From contig JAUHYI010000006.1 of NCBI GenBank assembly GCA_030426385.1, positions 31,079-95,078 of the forward strand: a stretch of 64,000 nucleotides of DNA. Direction: 5' to 3'. The DNA comes from Phycisphaerae bacterium (GTDB lineage Bacteria; Planctomycetota; Phycisphaerae; Phycisphaerales; Phycisphaeraceae). The notes under the pieces were generated by a model. The model was not told the origin of the DNA. It saw only the letters and a program-made list of their open reading frames with translations, and did no database searches. Below, piece by piece: positions 1 to 8,871 of the stretch; position 1 is the first letter of the stretch; each line of letters starts with the position of its first letter. The position numbers and the translations under genes were made by a program.

Positions 1-2
1 TC

Positions 3-206
3 GACATGATCGGCTGGGACAAGGTCGGATCAGGCATGGTGACGGGCTTCGTGTCCGGCGATGTCGCGGCGGTGAAAGCAGCGGTTGATGCGGGTGCGGC
101 AGCAGCAGGCAAAGTCGGCGAAGTGGTTGGCGTGCATGTCATCCCACGTCCGCATGACGAACTGGGCGTGATGATTCCTAAATCGAAAGCTCCCAGCAAA
201 GGCTAA
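3..206 (+). CDS. BMC-H shell protein, 5' end missing
   Basis: This is the C-terminal part of a hexamer-forming bacterial microcompartment shell protein (BMC domain, PF00936). The reading frame is open to the window edge, so the gene starts upstream. The segment [17 protein letters not shown] followed by [11 protein letters not shown] is the second half of the BMC fold and matches the two complete paralogues at 356 and 1944. It has a slightly longer Lys/Ser/Pro-rich tail ([10 protein letters not shown]) than they do. Shell hexamers tile the facets of the compartment. It is the first gene seen of the BMC operon. The identification is certain; the missing N-terminus cannot be judged. Confidence 0.9.
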   Translation, partial: DMIGWDKVGSGMVTGFVSGDVAAVKAAVDAGAAAAGKVGEVVGVHVIPRPHDELGVMIPKSKAPSKG

Positions 207-355
207 ATCTAAGGCATAGCTAAAGCCTTTAGAAAGCTAAGCCTTTAGTTTGGATCAAACGATTTGGGCCGACCCAGGCAGGGTCAGGTAGTCCTGAATA
301 TTAATTAGCGAAACGCAAGAACAAATACACAGCATCCATTTTTGGAGATTTTCAG

Positions 356-616
356 ATGAGCGCAATTGGCATGATTGAAACACGTGGGCAGACAAGTCTG
401 GTTGAAGCAACCGACGCGATGCTCAAAGCGGCAGACGTGAAACTGGTGAAGTCGATTCCGATCGGCGGCGCGTATGTGACCGTGGTTGTCGAAGGCGATG
501 TGGGTTCGGTGAAGGCTGCGGTTGACGCCGGTGCTGATGCCGCAGGTCGCGTGGGCGAACTGGTTGCCGCGCACGTAATCGCACGTCCGCATGATCAGTT
601 GATCGGGAAATTTTGA
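356..616 (+). CDS. BMC-H microcompartment shell protein
   Basis: This 86-residue single-BMC-domain protein would form cyclic hexamers in the shell of a bacterial microcompartment. The sequence starts [10 protein letters not shown], the typical first strand of PF00936, and continues through [17 protein letters not shown] to [11 protein letters not shown], so the whole domain is present with no extension. A purine-rich segment (tttttGGAGattttcag) precedes the ATG at good distance. It lies about 150 bp after the partial paralogue and before the kinase gene. Pore residues and hence permeability cannot be deduced here. The family assignment is firm. Confidence 0.95.
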   Translation: MSAIGMIETRGQTSLVEATDAMLKAADVKLVKSIPIGGAYVTVVVEGDVGSVKAAVDAGADAAGRVGELVAAHVIARPHDQLIGKF

Positions 617-723
617 TCGCCTGAGATTTATTGATTGACAGCCCGTGAATGAATGGGGAGCCCGCATCATCAAATGTTGCGCGTTGCCCGACAAACGGCG
701 TTGAATGTGAGTGGTTTTTGTTT

Positions 724-1917
724 ATGAAAATCCTGGTAGCCAATTTGGGATCCACCAGCTTCAAGTACAAGTTGTACGAGATGACTGGCGTGCGCGGCGA
801 GGAAATCGTGCTGGCTGTCGGTGCGGCAGATCGTATTGGCGCCCAAGCCGGTGAGAGTTCCTGGGAAATTGAAGTGGACGGCAAAACGACCGAAGGGTCG
901 TGCGGTTTGGCGGACCATGCGGCGGCCATCGCGTTACATACCGAGCAACTGATAAGTCACGGCGTGATTGAATCAGCCGAAGCAATCGAAGCGATCGGTT
1001 TCAAGGCGGTTCATGGTGGACCGATCAGCGGCGCGGTGGTTGTTGATGATCAAGTGTTGGCAACCATGGAAGATTTTTCCGACGTGGCTCCGGCACATAA
1101 CCCGCCGTACATTGCCGCGATGAAATCGTTTGGCGAAAAATTGCCAGGCGTGCCACAGGTTGCGGCGTTTGAAACGGCGTTCCATCAAACGATCCCGGAA
1201 AGCCGACGGGTGTATGCGATTCCGTTCGAATGGACGGAAAAAGGCGTGAAAAAATATGGTTTTCACGGCGCGTCGCATCGATACATTGCCACACGCATGG
1301 GCGAGATTGCGCCGGATCAAAAGCGCGTGATCAGTTTGCATCTAGGCGGGTCGTGCAGCATCTGTGCGATCGAAGATGGCAAGAGTGTGGCCAACAGTTT
1401 TGGCATGACCGCGCAATCGGGCGTGTTTCATAACAATCGCGTGGGTGATTTTGATGCCTTTGCGTTGTTGAAAATTTTGCCGATGTGCGATGGCAATTTA
1501 GAACTGGCATTCAAGCGGTTGGGCAAAGAAGGCGGGCTGTTGGGCATCAGTGGCGTGAGTGCTGATTTACGTGATGTGAAGCAGGCAGCCAGTGAAGGCA
1601 ACGCACGGGCGAAGCTGGCCGTGGATGCGTTTATCGAAACGTGTCGACATTACGTCGGCGCCTATCTGGCGGTGCTGGGTGGTGCTGATGCGATTGTGTT
1701 TACCGGCGGCATCGGGCAATACAACGCGGACCTGCGAGAGGCGATTTGCGATCGCCTGGGTTTTGCCGGGATTGAGATTGATCGTGACAAGAACAGTCAA
1801 GCTCCGGGGAAAGCAGAATCGAATATCGAATCGAGTGCGAGTCAAACCTCGATTCGCGTTTTACCTACTAATGAAGAACTAATCGTGGGGCGTCAGACGT
1901 ATGACGCGTTGCACTAG
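724..1917 (+). CDS. ackA: acetate/propionate kinase of the BMC locus
   Basis: This is an acetate kinase family enzyme (397 residues), which converts acyl phosphate plus ADP to a carboxylate plus ATP. The N-terminus [18 protein letters not shown] is the phosphate-binding first motif; [18 protein letters not shown] and the late [11 protein letters not shown] motif with its conserved Glu are present. The middle signature reads [19 protein letters not shown], keeping the catalytic Arg and Asp but differing from the usual MGFTPLEG...GTRSGDIDP wording, so this is a divergent branch. I chose ATG 724 because homology begins there; upstream in-frame codons look non-coding. In the BMC it would recover ATP from the acyl phosphate made downstream of the aldehyde dehydrogenase. 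Its phosphotransacylase partner is not in the window. Confidence 0.9.
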   Translation: MKILVANLGSTSFKYKLYEMTGVRGEEIVLAVGAADRIGAQAGESSWEIEVDGKTTEGSCGLADHAAAIALHTEQLISHGVIESAEAIEAIGFKAVHGGPISGAVVVDDQVLATMEDFSDVAPAHNPPYIAAMKSFGEKLPGVPQVAAFETAFHQTIPESRRVYAIPFEWTEKGVKKYGFHGASHRYIATRMGEIAPDQKRVISLHLGGSCSICAIEDGKSVANSFGMTAQSGVFHNNRVGDFDAFALLKILPMCDGNLELAFKRLGKEGGLLGISGVSADLRDVKQAASEGNARAKLAVDAFIETCRHYVGAYLAVLGGADAIVFTGGIGQYNADLREAICDRLGFAGIEIDRDKNSQAPGKAESNIESSASQTSIRVLPTNEELIVGRQTYDALH

Positions 1918-1943
1918 GCGTTACTAATTTTGGAGAAGCCACC

Positions 1944-2207
1944 ATGGCTCAACAAGCAATTGGAATGATCGAAACCAAGGGTCTGATCGCGGCAGTCGAA
2001 GCGCTCGACGCAGCGCTCAAAGCAGCGAACGTAACATTCAAGCGACAAGACAAAGTCGGCAGTGGCTATGTGGCTGTGTCGATTGAAGGCGATGTCGCAG
2101 CGGTCAAAGCCGCGGTTGATGCAGGTGCGGATGCCGCTCGACGAGTGGGCGAAGTGCTCAGCGTGCATGTGATCGCACGACCCCATGAAGACGTTGCAAA
2201 ACTGTAA
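1944..2207 (+). CDS. BMC-H microcompartment shell protein
   Basis: This is a third single-BMC-domain shell protein (87 residues). It begins [12 protein letters not shown] and ends [14 protein letters not shown], with the same core [17 protein letters not shown] as the other two copies, so the paralogues arose by duplication. TTTTGGAGAAGCCACC gives a strong ribosome-binding site before the ATG. It starts 26 bp after the kinase gene, consistent with one transcript. It probably co-assembles with the other BMC-H proteins into facet tiles. Family assignment is firm; distinct roles of the copies are unknown. Confidence 0.95.
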   Translation: MAQQAIGMIETKGLIAAVEALDAALKAANVTFKRQDKVGSGYVAVSIEGDVAAVKAAVDAGADAARRVGEVLSVHVIARPHEDVAKL

Positions 2208-2318
2208 AGCGTCAATGAGTCGTAGCATGCGTGTGTGATGACACCTCGGCATGCCACGATCATGATTGCGTTTTGCGTCAGTGTTGCGTCAGAAGCCAAC
2301 CTATCCCAGGAACCGTTC

Positions 2319-2648
2319 ATGTTTTTAGCGCGCGTCAAAGGTCATGTTGTGGCGACGGCCAAGGATCCAGCGATCCGAGGGTTTAAGCTGCTGATCGTCG
2401 AGCCGTTGAAAGTTGATTACGAATTAACTGAAACGGCGGGCGGTCCAATGCCGACCAAGGGACAGTTCGAAGTGACTGGCCGAGCGATCGTGGCGATGGA
2501 CCTGATCGGTGCGGGCGAAGGCCAACTGGTTTTAATCGTGCAAGGCAGTAGTGCGCGGTTGGCCGAGGGCCTGGGCAAAACACCGACGGACGCAGCGATT
2601 ATCGGGATCGTCGACGAGGCCGTCGTGGGTGGCAATCGAATTGAGTAA
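2319..2648 (+). CDS. BMC-P (EutN/CcmL) vertex protein 1
   Basis: This is a 109-residue EutN/CcmL family protein (PF03319), which forms pentamers that cap the vertices of microcompartments. The start MFLARVKGHVVATAKDP is the typical first strand, and DLIGAGEGQLVLIVQGSSAR with GIVDEAVV is the conserved glycine-rich end of the fold. ATG 2319 is preferred over the longer upstream frame because it follows AGGAA at proper spacing and coincides with the domain start. It is one of three vertex paralogues in the operon, the number seen in planctomycete-type BMC loci. The call is secure. Confidence 0.93.
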   Translation: MFLARVKGHVVATAKDPAIRGFKLLIVEPLKVDYELTETAGGPMPTKGQFEVTGRAIVAMDLIGAGEGQLVLIVQGSSARLAEGLGKTPTDAAIIGIVDEAVVGGNRIE

Positions 2649-2749
2649 TGGGTCAGGGTCGGTGTGATGTCAGACGGGGTGATCGCAAAATCAACGTCAA
2701 ACAAAAACGTCTAGAACGTCCAAAACGTCCAGGAAGTAAAGAGACTGAT

Positions 2750-4180
2750 ATGAATCAAGCAACGCTCGTGTCCAGTGTGGTGGAAGAAGTGCTAAGGCAA
2801 TTGGGCCCCACGGCGATCGGCAGTGGGTCGGGGCGCAATAGCGGGGGAAGTGGTGGGGGCAATGGGTTGTTTGACAATGTCGACCAGGCGGTTGATGTGG
2901 CCACGCATACGCATCGTGAATTGTTGTCGGCCGGTTTGGATGTGCGTGATGGCATTTGCAAGTTGCTGAAAAAAATCTCCGGGGACAACGCGCAATCGTG
3001 GGGTCGCATCGAGTTGGAAGAAACCAAACTCGGGCGACTTGACCATAAGATCGCGAAGCTGGAATTGTTAGCAGGCGTGCCCGGTGTGGAGTTTTTGCGA
3101 GCCCATGGAACGCGAGCGCACAGTGGCGACGAAGGCGTGGGATTTGACGAAGCCGCATCGTGGGGTGTGATCGGCGTGATTACACCGGTGACGCATTCGA
3201 TCCCAACGATGACCGCCAATGCGATCAACATGATTGCCGCTGGTAACACGATGATCGTCAATGCGCATCCGTCGGGTGCGAATTGTCTCGCGATGGCCGC
3301 GGCGACTTACAACCAGGCAATCCGTGAGAAGTATGGCATCGGCCCGTTGATCTGCGTGATCAATCCGCCGACGTTGGAATCCGCCGAGCAGATTTTTTCG
3401 CATAAACGGATTCCATTGCTGGTCGCCACAGGTGGTCCAGCGGTTGCCCGGGCAGCCTTGAAACAAACCAAACGCGCGATCGTCGCCGGGCCGGGTAATC
3501 CGCCAGTGGTGGTGGATGAAACGGCGGACCTGGATCGCGCCGCCGCGTCGATCATCGCCGGTGCCTCGTTCGACAATAACCTGTTGTGCATCGGTGAGAA
3601 AGAAGTGTTCGTCGTGGCAAGCGTGTACGACGGGTTAGTGGCCGCGATGAAACGACACGGCGGGGTTCAATTGAATGGATCACAGATCGATAGCCTGACC
3701 AAAGCCGCATTCAAATATGACAAGGATCACTACGCGGTGCAAAAGGCACTGGTGGGTGCGGATTGTCATGTGCTGGCCGATGCGGCAGGGACCAGTTGCT
3801 CGCGTGATACGCCGTTGCTGTTTGGCGAAACCGATGAGACGAATCCATTTGTGCCTGAAGAACAGATGATGCCGTTCGTGCCGCTGGTGCGTGTGCCGAA
3901 TTTTGATGCGGCGTTGGATTTGGCGATCAAACATGAACATGGGTTCGGCCACACGGCGATTATCCATTCGAACAATCTGGCCAACATCACCGAGATGGGA
4001 CGCGCGGTCAACACGACGATTTTCGTGGTCAACGGTGCGTGCACAGCGGGACTGGGCGTGGGTGGCGAAGGTTATCCAAGCTACTCGATTGCGACGCCAA
4101 CGGGCGAAGGCATCACCAACCCGTTGACGTTTACACGCTTCCGCCGAATGGGCGTCAGCGGAAGTCTGCGAATGATTTGA
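2750..4180 (+). CDS. pduP: CoA-acylating aldehyde dehydrogenase, BMC-targeted
   Basis: This PduP/EutE-type enzyme (476 residues) oxidises an aldehyde to acyl-CoA with NAD+ inside the microcompartment lumen. Residues 2-18 (NQATLVSSVVEEVLRQL) form an amphipathic helix, followed by a Gly/Ser/Asn-rich linker to about residue 40; this is the classical N-terminal encapsulation peptide design. The dehydrogenase core follows, with GVIGVITPVTHSIPT for cofactor binding and the catalytic Cys280 in NNLLCIGEKEV. ATG 2750 gives the targeting helix at the very start; codons upstream contain short direct repeats of the type aacgtccaaaacgtcc. In a fucose/rhamnose BMC the substrate would be lactaldehyde. Function is firm, the exact substrate inferred. 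Confidence 0.92.
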   Translation: MNQATLVSSVVEEVLRQLGPTAIGSGSGRNSGGSGGGNGLFDNVDQAVDVATHTHRELLSAGLDVRDGICKLLKKISGDNAQSWGRIELEETKLGRLDHKIAKLELLAGVPGVEFLRAHGTRAHSGDEGVGFDEAASWGVIGVITPVTHSIPTMTANAINMIAAGNTMIVNAHPSGANCLAMAAATYNQAIREKYGIGPLICVINPPTLESAEQIFSHKRIPLLVATGGPAVARAALKQTKRAIVAGPGNPPVVVDETADLDRAAASIIAGASFDNNLLCIGEKEVFVVASVYDGLVAAMKRHGGVQLNGSQIDSLTKAAFKYDKDHYAVQKALVGADCHVLADAAGTSCSRDTPLLFGETDETNPFVPEEQMMPFVPLVRVPNFDAALDLAIKHEHGFGHTAIIHSNNLANITEMGRAVNTTIFVVNGACTAGLGVGGEGYPSYSIATPTGEGITNPLTFTRFRRMGVSGSLRMI

Positions 4181-4256
4181 TGAACAATATTGTGCCCATG
4201 TGTGAGGGGTGTGACATTGTGGAACCGTTTGAAAAACGAGACAGGAATACCGCACG

Positions 4257-4514
4257 ATGCAAATGGCACTGATACAAGGCACAGCAACGAGCACGGTGAA
4301 ACATCCGTCGTTGGATGGCGTGCGTTTGTTGATCTGCCAATTCCTGGGCAGCAATGGCAAAGTGTCGGGCGATCCAGTGTTGGCGATTGACAAGATCGGA
4401 GCACGGCGCGGCGACAAAGTGATCCTCACCAGCGATGGCAAAGGCTTGCGTGAATTGCTGAATGATGACACCTGTCCGGCCCGTTGGTGGACGTTAGGCA
4501 TTGCGGACGATTGA
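4257..4514 (+). CDS. BMC-P (EutN/CcmL) vertex protein 2
   Basis: This is an 85-residue EutN/CcmL family vertex protein. The start MQMALIQGTATSTVKHPSL and the segment DKIGARRGDKVILTSDGKG match the pentamer-forming fold, while the end RWWTLGIADD is typical of the second vertex type in planctomycete BMC loci. It lies 76 bp after the aldehyde dehydrogenase. Three different vertex paralogues may occupy the twelve corners in mixtures, which is not resolvable from sequence. The family call is confident. Confidence 0.9.
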   Translation: MQMALIQGTATSTVKHPSLDGVRLLICQFLGSNGKVSGDPVLAIDKIGARRGDKVILTSDGKGLRELLNDDTCPARWWTLGIADD

Positions 4515-4553
4515 TTTTCGAAACAGCGCGTTGGGTACCGGTTGAAAGACACG

Positions 4554-5402
4554 ATGGACGATAAGCAACGACAACAACTGATCGAGCGTGTGGCTCAGGA
4601 AGTCATGGCGAAGCTGCGAAAACCAGTGGCGGATATCCGTCCGCCGATCGGCGTTTGCACCGGGGATTATTCGAAGTTTCCGGAATTGGCCGGGCAAGGC
4701 GTGGGTGCTGCAAATCCAGCAGCCGGGGGAACGAGCGAGGGGGCCACTGGGGGGGGCACTGGGAAAGCGAACAATGAACCCGTGCTGTCAGGCATCGTGA
4801 CGGCTACACGATTACAGGATGCGATATCCGCCTCGAGCGCAGGCGGTGGGGCGGGCGTGGTAACGATTGGGCCGGATGCAAGACTCACGCCGTTGGCCAA
4901 CGATTTTGTGCGTGAGCATCCGGAAAAAATTCGACGTGGCACCGGGCAAACAACGACGAATTCGAGCCAGTCGTCCCGGGGTAATGCGGGAGGGTGGTTG
5001 TGGTGGATTGATGGACGATGTCCGGTGGTGCAATCAGCCGTGCAACAACGGCGTGATCAAGTCCGGGTCATGACGAGTACCTCGTTGACGGACGTGGTGC
5101 GTGAGTTGGCCACAGGATTGGGGAATCACAGTTTGGCTGGTGGCGTGTTATTCGTGCGATCATCGAGCAAGGCGATTTGCTATGCGAATCGATGCGATGC
5201 GGTTCGTGCCATCGTGGGGACGAACCGAGACACGGTCGATGAAGGCGTGCGAGATTTGGCGGCCAATGTCTTGGTGATCGAGTATCCGCATGTTGGTCCG
5301 AAGGTGATGAATGCGATGCTGGATCGAATGATGCATGGTGGGGGGGCGGGGAAAGTATCACCGATCGTGGCACGTGATTTAAGTGAACTGAAACGGCTGT
5401 AG
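4554..5402 (+). CDS. BMC-associated RpiB/LacAB-like protein with encapsulation peptide
   Basis: This 282-residue protein of uncertain activity belongs to the BMC operon. Residues 1-21 (MDDKQRQQLIERVAQEVMAK) form a predicted amphipathic helix like an encapsulation peptide. A Gly/Ala/Thr-rich linker follows at about residues 45-85. The C-terminal part (GNHSLAGGVLFVRSSSKA, then ICYANRCDAVRAIVGTNRD and LAANVLVIEY) resembles the sugar-phosphate isomerase fold of RpiB/LacA/LacB, where an ANK..GVRAA segment and a DANVL segment occur. A second low-complexity stretch lies near residues 130-145. It may be an isomerase or a scaffold that tethers cargo. The BMC link is solid; the isomerase resemblance is my reading and needs a profile search. 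Confidence 0.7.
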   Translation: MDDKQRQQLIERVAQEVMAKLRKPVADIRPPIGVCTGDYSKFPELAGQGVGAANPAAGGTSEGATGGGTGKANNEPVLSGIVTATRLQDAISASSAGGGAGVVTIGPDARLTPLANDFVREHPEKIRRGTGQTTTNSSQSSRGNAGGWLWWIDGRCPVVQSAVQQRRDQVRVMTSTSLTDVVRELATGLGNHSLAGGVLFVRSSSKAICYANRCDAVRAIVGTNRDTVDEGVRDLAANVLVIEYPHVGPKVMNAMLDRMMHGGGAGKVSPIVARDLSELKRL

Positions 5403-5414
5403 GAGTTTTTGAGT

Positions 5415-5726
5415 ATGCGCATGGCGCGAGTGTTAGGCAAGGTCACGATGAGTCGGCTGCATGCAAGCATGAAGCCGGGTTCCTATCTGCTTGCCGAGGC
5501 CTTGGACAGCACCGCGTTGAAGGGCGTAACCGGCGATCGTGATAGCGGTGTGCGTCGCAAGACTGCGATGCCCGAATCACTGGTGGTGTTTGATCGATTT
5601 GGTGCGAGCCCCGGCCAGTTGATTGCAGTCAGTGAAGGCGGGGAAGCGGCCACCGCGTTTCATCCGGAGAAGGTGCCGTTGGATGCGTATTGTGCAGCGA
5701 TACTAGATCAGATCGAGTTGAGCTAA
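5415..5726 (+). CDS. BMC-P (EutN/CcmL) vertex protein 3
   Basis: This is a third EutN/CcmL vertex protein (103 residues). The core is RMARVLGKVTMSRLHASMKP and FDRFGASPGQLIAVSEGGEAA. A C-terminal extension (FHPEKVPLDAYCAAILDQIEL) is longer than in the other two copies and could form a helix. AGGAG at 5401-5405 lies nine bases before ATG 5415, which decides the start over a TTG at 5409. It overlaps nothing and lies 12 bp after the preceding gene. The call is secure. Confidence 0.92.
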   Translation: MRMARVLGKVTMSRLHASMKPGSYLLAEALDSTALKGVTGDRDSGVRRKTAMPESLVVFDRFGASPGQLIAVSEGGEAATAFHPEKVPLDAYCAAILDQIELS

Positions 5727-5780
5727 TTGAAAGTCAGACCTACGGCGTGATAGTGACGCCGCATTAAATTGAGAAAAACA

Positions 5781-6707
5781 ATGATGAATAACCAATGGGA
5801 CAATCGGCCGGAACGCGAAGTGCGTCAGGAAATCTGCGAGATCGGTCGGCGTATCTGGATCAAAGGATTCTGTGCCGGCAATGAAGGCAATCACTCGGTG
5901 CGCGTGGGCGAGAACCGCGTGCTGTGTACACCGACGGGTATCAGCAAAGGTTTTCTTGAGCCGGACGATGTGTGCGTGGTCGATATCAATGGCGATCAGA
6001 TCGAAGTCAATCGCAAAGGGCGCAAGCGCACGAGCGAAGTGAAAGTTCACCTGGCGATTTATAAAAAACGTCCCGACGTGTCCGCAGTGATCCATTCGCA
6101 TCCCCCGCATGCCACCGCGTTCGCCATTGCGGGAATACCGTTGCCCGAAGGCATTCACCCCGAAGCCGAAGTGTTTCTAGGCAAAGTGCAGACCGCGCAT
6201 TATGCCACGCCGAGCAAGCAGGCATTGCCTGATAGTTTGACGCCGTTGATCGGACCGCAGACGAACAGTTTGTTGATGGGGAACCACGGCTCGGTTTCGT
6301 TTAGCGCCACGTTGATTGATACGTATTACAAACTGGAAATTCTGGATGCGTATTGCCGCGTGTTGATGCTGACCAAACAGTTGGGCCATGCCAATGTGTT
6401 GAATCCGAATCAGATGAAAGAGTTGTTGGAAGTGAAGCAACAATTTGGTTTGCCTGACGAACGTTTAGCTTGTGTGGACAAGGGATGTGTGGGCGACGAC
6501 AACGGGTCATTCCTGGCCTCGTTTGGTGATAGCCCTGCGTCGGCGAGTTGCTCATGCAATGGCGGTTCGGTTGATCATCATGGTGGGAATGGGCATGGAA
6601 CAGCCAGTGGTGTACCCGTGCAAGTAAATCAGCGCAGCAATGATGCGGCGTTAGAAGCCATGGTGCAGACGATTACGAATCAGATTATGGCTAACACGCG
6701 CGGTTGA
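5781..6707 (+). CDS. class II aldolase (fuculose/rhamnulose-phosphate type), BMC-targeted
   Basis: This is an L-fuculose/L-rhamnulose-phosphate aldolase family enzyme (PF00596; 308 residues). It would split a deoxyketose phosphate into dihydroxyacetone phosphate and lactaldehyde. Visible motifs are GNEGNHSVRV with CTPTGISKG for phosphate binding, HSHPPHATAF with the zinc histidines, PEAEV with the catalytic Glu, and GNHGSVSFS with the third zinc ligand. After about residue 225 comes a Gly/Ser/Cys/His-rich linker and a terminal helix, DAALEAMVQTITNQIMAN, which looks like a C-terminal encapsulation peptide. This links the aldolase physically to the microcompartment and makes lactaldehyde its likely internal product. 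Confidence in family is high; sugar specificity is not visible. Confidence 0.9.
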   Translation: MMNNQWDNRPEREVRQEICEIGRRIWIKGFCAGNEGNHSVRVGENRVLCTPTGISKGFLEPDDVCVVDINGDQIEVNRKGRKRTSEVKVHLAIYKKRPDVSAVIHSHPPHATAFAIAGIPLPEGIHPEAEVFLGKVQTAHYATPSKQALPDSLTPLIGPQTNSLLMGNHGSVSFSATLIDTYYKLEILDAYCRVLMLTKQLGHANVLNPNQMKELLEVKQQFGLPDERLACVDKGCVGDDNGSFLASFGDSPASASCSCNGGSVDHHGGNGHGTASGVPVQVNQRSNDAALEAMVQTITNQIMANTRG

Positions 6708-6762
6708 TCGTGCGTTGGCTTTTTTGTGAATGAAGTTACAAGTGATAGAGGAGGTCGCCTGC

Positions 6763-8025
6763 ATGGGCACCGCAACCAATAAATCGTTAGACCAAAAACT
6801 ATCGCGCATTCTGGCGAACCCGGCGTGTGGTGATTTCATCATCGCCGATGCGAAAGACGCGGATATGGCAGGCGGCATGGCTGCCCCGGGTAAGAGTCCG
6901 GAGCATCACGCCAAGGAAGGGCACTTCCGCACATTGCAGGAATATCGCGATATCATTCGCGAAAATGTGAAGCAAGGGCTGGTCGACATCATGTTGATGA
7001 GCGCATCGACCAACGAAGTGTTGACGATGCAGGATCGGATTTTCGAAAACAGCCACGTGACGCCCGCAGCCCGCGCGAACGATACCACCGACATCCATCT
7101 GGCGATGGGTAGCGTGTATGCCAGTGAAAAGAGTCGGCCGTTTCGCTCTGCCACCATCGATCACATCATGTGTGGCGAAGTGGATTGTCGCGAGCCAGAC
7201 ATTGCTGGTGGTCAAAAGCCTTGTCGCGGTGCGGACCTGGGCTTGTATTCGATCACGTTCAACAATAATCTCGAACGCGATCTGGAAGCGATCAACGCGT
7301 ACAAACAATTTCGTCTGGATGCTGAACGCAAGGGCTTCCGGCATTTCCTGGAAATTTTCAATCCCAATGATTGTGGCGATGCTTGCCCGACTGATCTGGG
7401 ACGTTTTATCAACGACAATATCGTGCGGACGTTGGCCGGTGTGGTGGGGCGGGGACGTCCGGTGTTTTTGAAAATCCCATACCACGGGCCTGCGGCGATG
7501 GAGCAGTTGGCGGCGTATGATCGTTCGCTGGTGGTCGGCATTCTGGGTGGCTCATCAGGCACGACGTTTGATGCGTTCCATCAATTGTGGGAAGCGAAAA
7601 AATACGGCGCACGAGTCGCGCTGTATGGCCGAATGATCAACAACAGCGAACACCAATTGACGTTCATTCAACATTTGCGTTGGTTGGCTGATGGCGATGT
7701 GACGGATCCTGCGGAGGGTGTGCGTTCGTATCACGCATCGTTGGAAAAACTGGGGATTCGTCCCTATCGTTCGTTGTCCGACGACCTGATGGCCACGTTG
7801 CGTGGTTCAAACTATGGCGCAAGTGGTGGCGGCAAAACGAAGACCGCCGTGGCAACGACAGGTTCGGCATCTGTAACGCCAACGGCAACAGTAACGCCAA
7901 CAACAACCCCAACATCGGCCGCCAAGTCCGTGTTGGATGCGAACGGTGAGCCTGATTTTTCGACGATGACGGCTGCGGAAAAAATTGCCTGGAATCGTGC
8001 GAAATGGGATCGCGTGTTTGGATGA
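6763..8025 (+). CDS. conserved BMC-locus protein of unknown activity
   Basis: This 420-residue protein is placed between the aldolase and the regulator of the BMC operon. GAGGAGG ten bases before ATG 6763 decides the start. The main domain (about residues 1-345) has alternating helices and strands such as GFRHFLEIFNP, GRPVFLKIPYHGP, SLVVGILGGSSG and ARVALYGRMINNSEHQL, suggesting an alpha/beta barrel like class I aldolases of the DeoC/LacD type; I cannot name the family. A Thr/Ala/Pro-rich linker (about 352-395) leads to a C-terminal helix with TAAEKIAWNRAKWDRVF. Linker plus helix is again the layout of a targeting or docking peptide. Operon membership is clear, function unknown. Confidence 0.75.
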   Translation: MGTATNKSLDQKLSRILANPACGDFIIADAKDADMAGGMAAPGKSPEHHAKEGHFRTLQEYRDIIRENVKQGLVDIMLMSASTNEVLTMQDRIFENSHVTPAARANDTTDIHLAMGSVYASEKSRPFRSATIDHIMCGEVDCREPDIAGGQKPCRGADLGLYSITFNNNLERDLEAINAYKQFRLDAERKGFRHFLEIFNPNDCGDACPTDLGRFINDNIVRTLAGVVGRGRPVFLKIPYHGPAAMEQLAAYDRSLVVGILGGSSGTTFDAFHQLWEAKKYGARVALYGRMINNSEHQLTFIQHLRWLADGDVTDPAEGVRSYHASLEKLGIRPYRSLSDDLMATLRGSNYGASGGGKTKTAVATTGSASVTPTATVTPTTTPTSAAKSVLDANGEPDFSTMTAAEKIAWNRAKWDRVFG

Positions 8026-8058
8026 ATGCGTGTGTGGTCTGGGTGACTAGTAATTATT

Positions 8059-8853
8059 ATGCTGATTGTTGAACGACAACAACGTGTGCTGGATGTGCTG
8101 AAAATTCGCCGAACGGCCGAGTTGGATGTATTGGCCCGTGAGGTTGGTGTGAGTAGTTCAACGATTCGTCGCGACCTGGAAGCGATGGAACAGCGGGGCG
8201 TGATCAAACGCACGCACGGCGGAGCGATTTACGTGGGTGACATGAATGGTCAAGGCCATGACGGCGGCCCCGTGTTGGCTTCGCCACGCCCGACCAGCGC
8301 CACACTCACGCAACGGCTCGATGAACATTCCGAGGAAAAGCGACGCATCGGAGCGTTGGTCGCTGCGCTGATTCAACCTCACATGACCGTGTTGTTGGAT
8401 GGTGGATCGACAGTGATCTATGCCGTACAACAAATCACCGCACGCCCGATACAGGTCGTGACCAATAGCCTGTCAATTGCCAATCATTTTAATGATGATG
8501 AACAGGTGGAAATACTCTTGCTCGGCGGCAGTATGTACCCACGCACAGGCGTGACGGTCGGCCCAATCACCACGGGCAGTCTGGCTGATCTGCATGCGGA
8601 TGTGTTGCTGTTTAGTCTGGCAGGAATTTTTGATGACGCCGCGTACAACATCAATCTGCGCATGGCCCGCGTTGAGCAATTGATGTTGCGACAAGCGACG
8701 GCAAGTTTCATGTTGATGGATTCGAGTAAGTTTGGACGGCGCAGCCTGGTGCGGGTGTGTGGTCTGGATGAAGTGGATCATGTGGTGACGGATGCGGGCG
8801 TGGATGCCTCGTATCGCGAAACGATGGGCGATCGCCTGCTCGTGGCTGAGTGA
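8059..8853 (+). CDS. DeoR-family transcriptional regulator of the BMC operon
   Basis: This is a 264-residue DeoR-type repressor. Residues 1-58 form the winged helix-turn-helix (RQQRVLDVLKIRR, then VGVSSSTIRRDLEAMEQRG and RTHGGAIY). The remainder is the DeoRC sensor domain related to sugar-phosphate isomerases: LLDGGSTVIYAVQQI, VVTNSLSIANHF, EILLLGGSMYPRTG, FMLMDSSKFGR and the terminal VTDAGVD. Such proteins respond to phosphorylated sugars, fitting control of a deoxysugar BMC operon by the aldolase substrate. It is the last gene of the same-strand run, 33 bp after its neighbour, so it may be autoregulated. Family assignment is firm, ligand inferred. Confidence 0.92.
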   Translation: MLIVERQQRVLDVLKIRRTAELDVLAREVGVSSSTIRRDLEAMEQRGVIKRTHGGAIYVGDMNGQGHDGGPVLASPRPTSATLTQRLDEHSEEKRRIGALVAALIQPHMTVLLDGGSTVIYAVQQITARPIQVVTNSLSIANHFNDDEQVEILLLGGSMYPRTGVTVGPITTGSLADLHADVLLFSLAGIFDDAAYNINLRMARVEQLMLRQATASFMLMDSSKFGRRSLVRVCGLDEVDHVVTDAGVDASYRETMGDRLLVAE

Positions 8854-8871
8854 TGTGTGTCGCCCATATGT

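Noticed and set aside
3680..4552. Minus-strand 290-codon frame opposite the aldehyde dehydrogenase and vertex protein genes
   Set aside because: Shadow of strongly conserved plus-strand genes; Cys/His/Arg-rich composition is typical of antisense translation.
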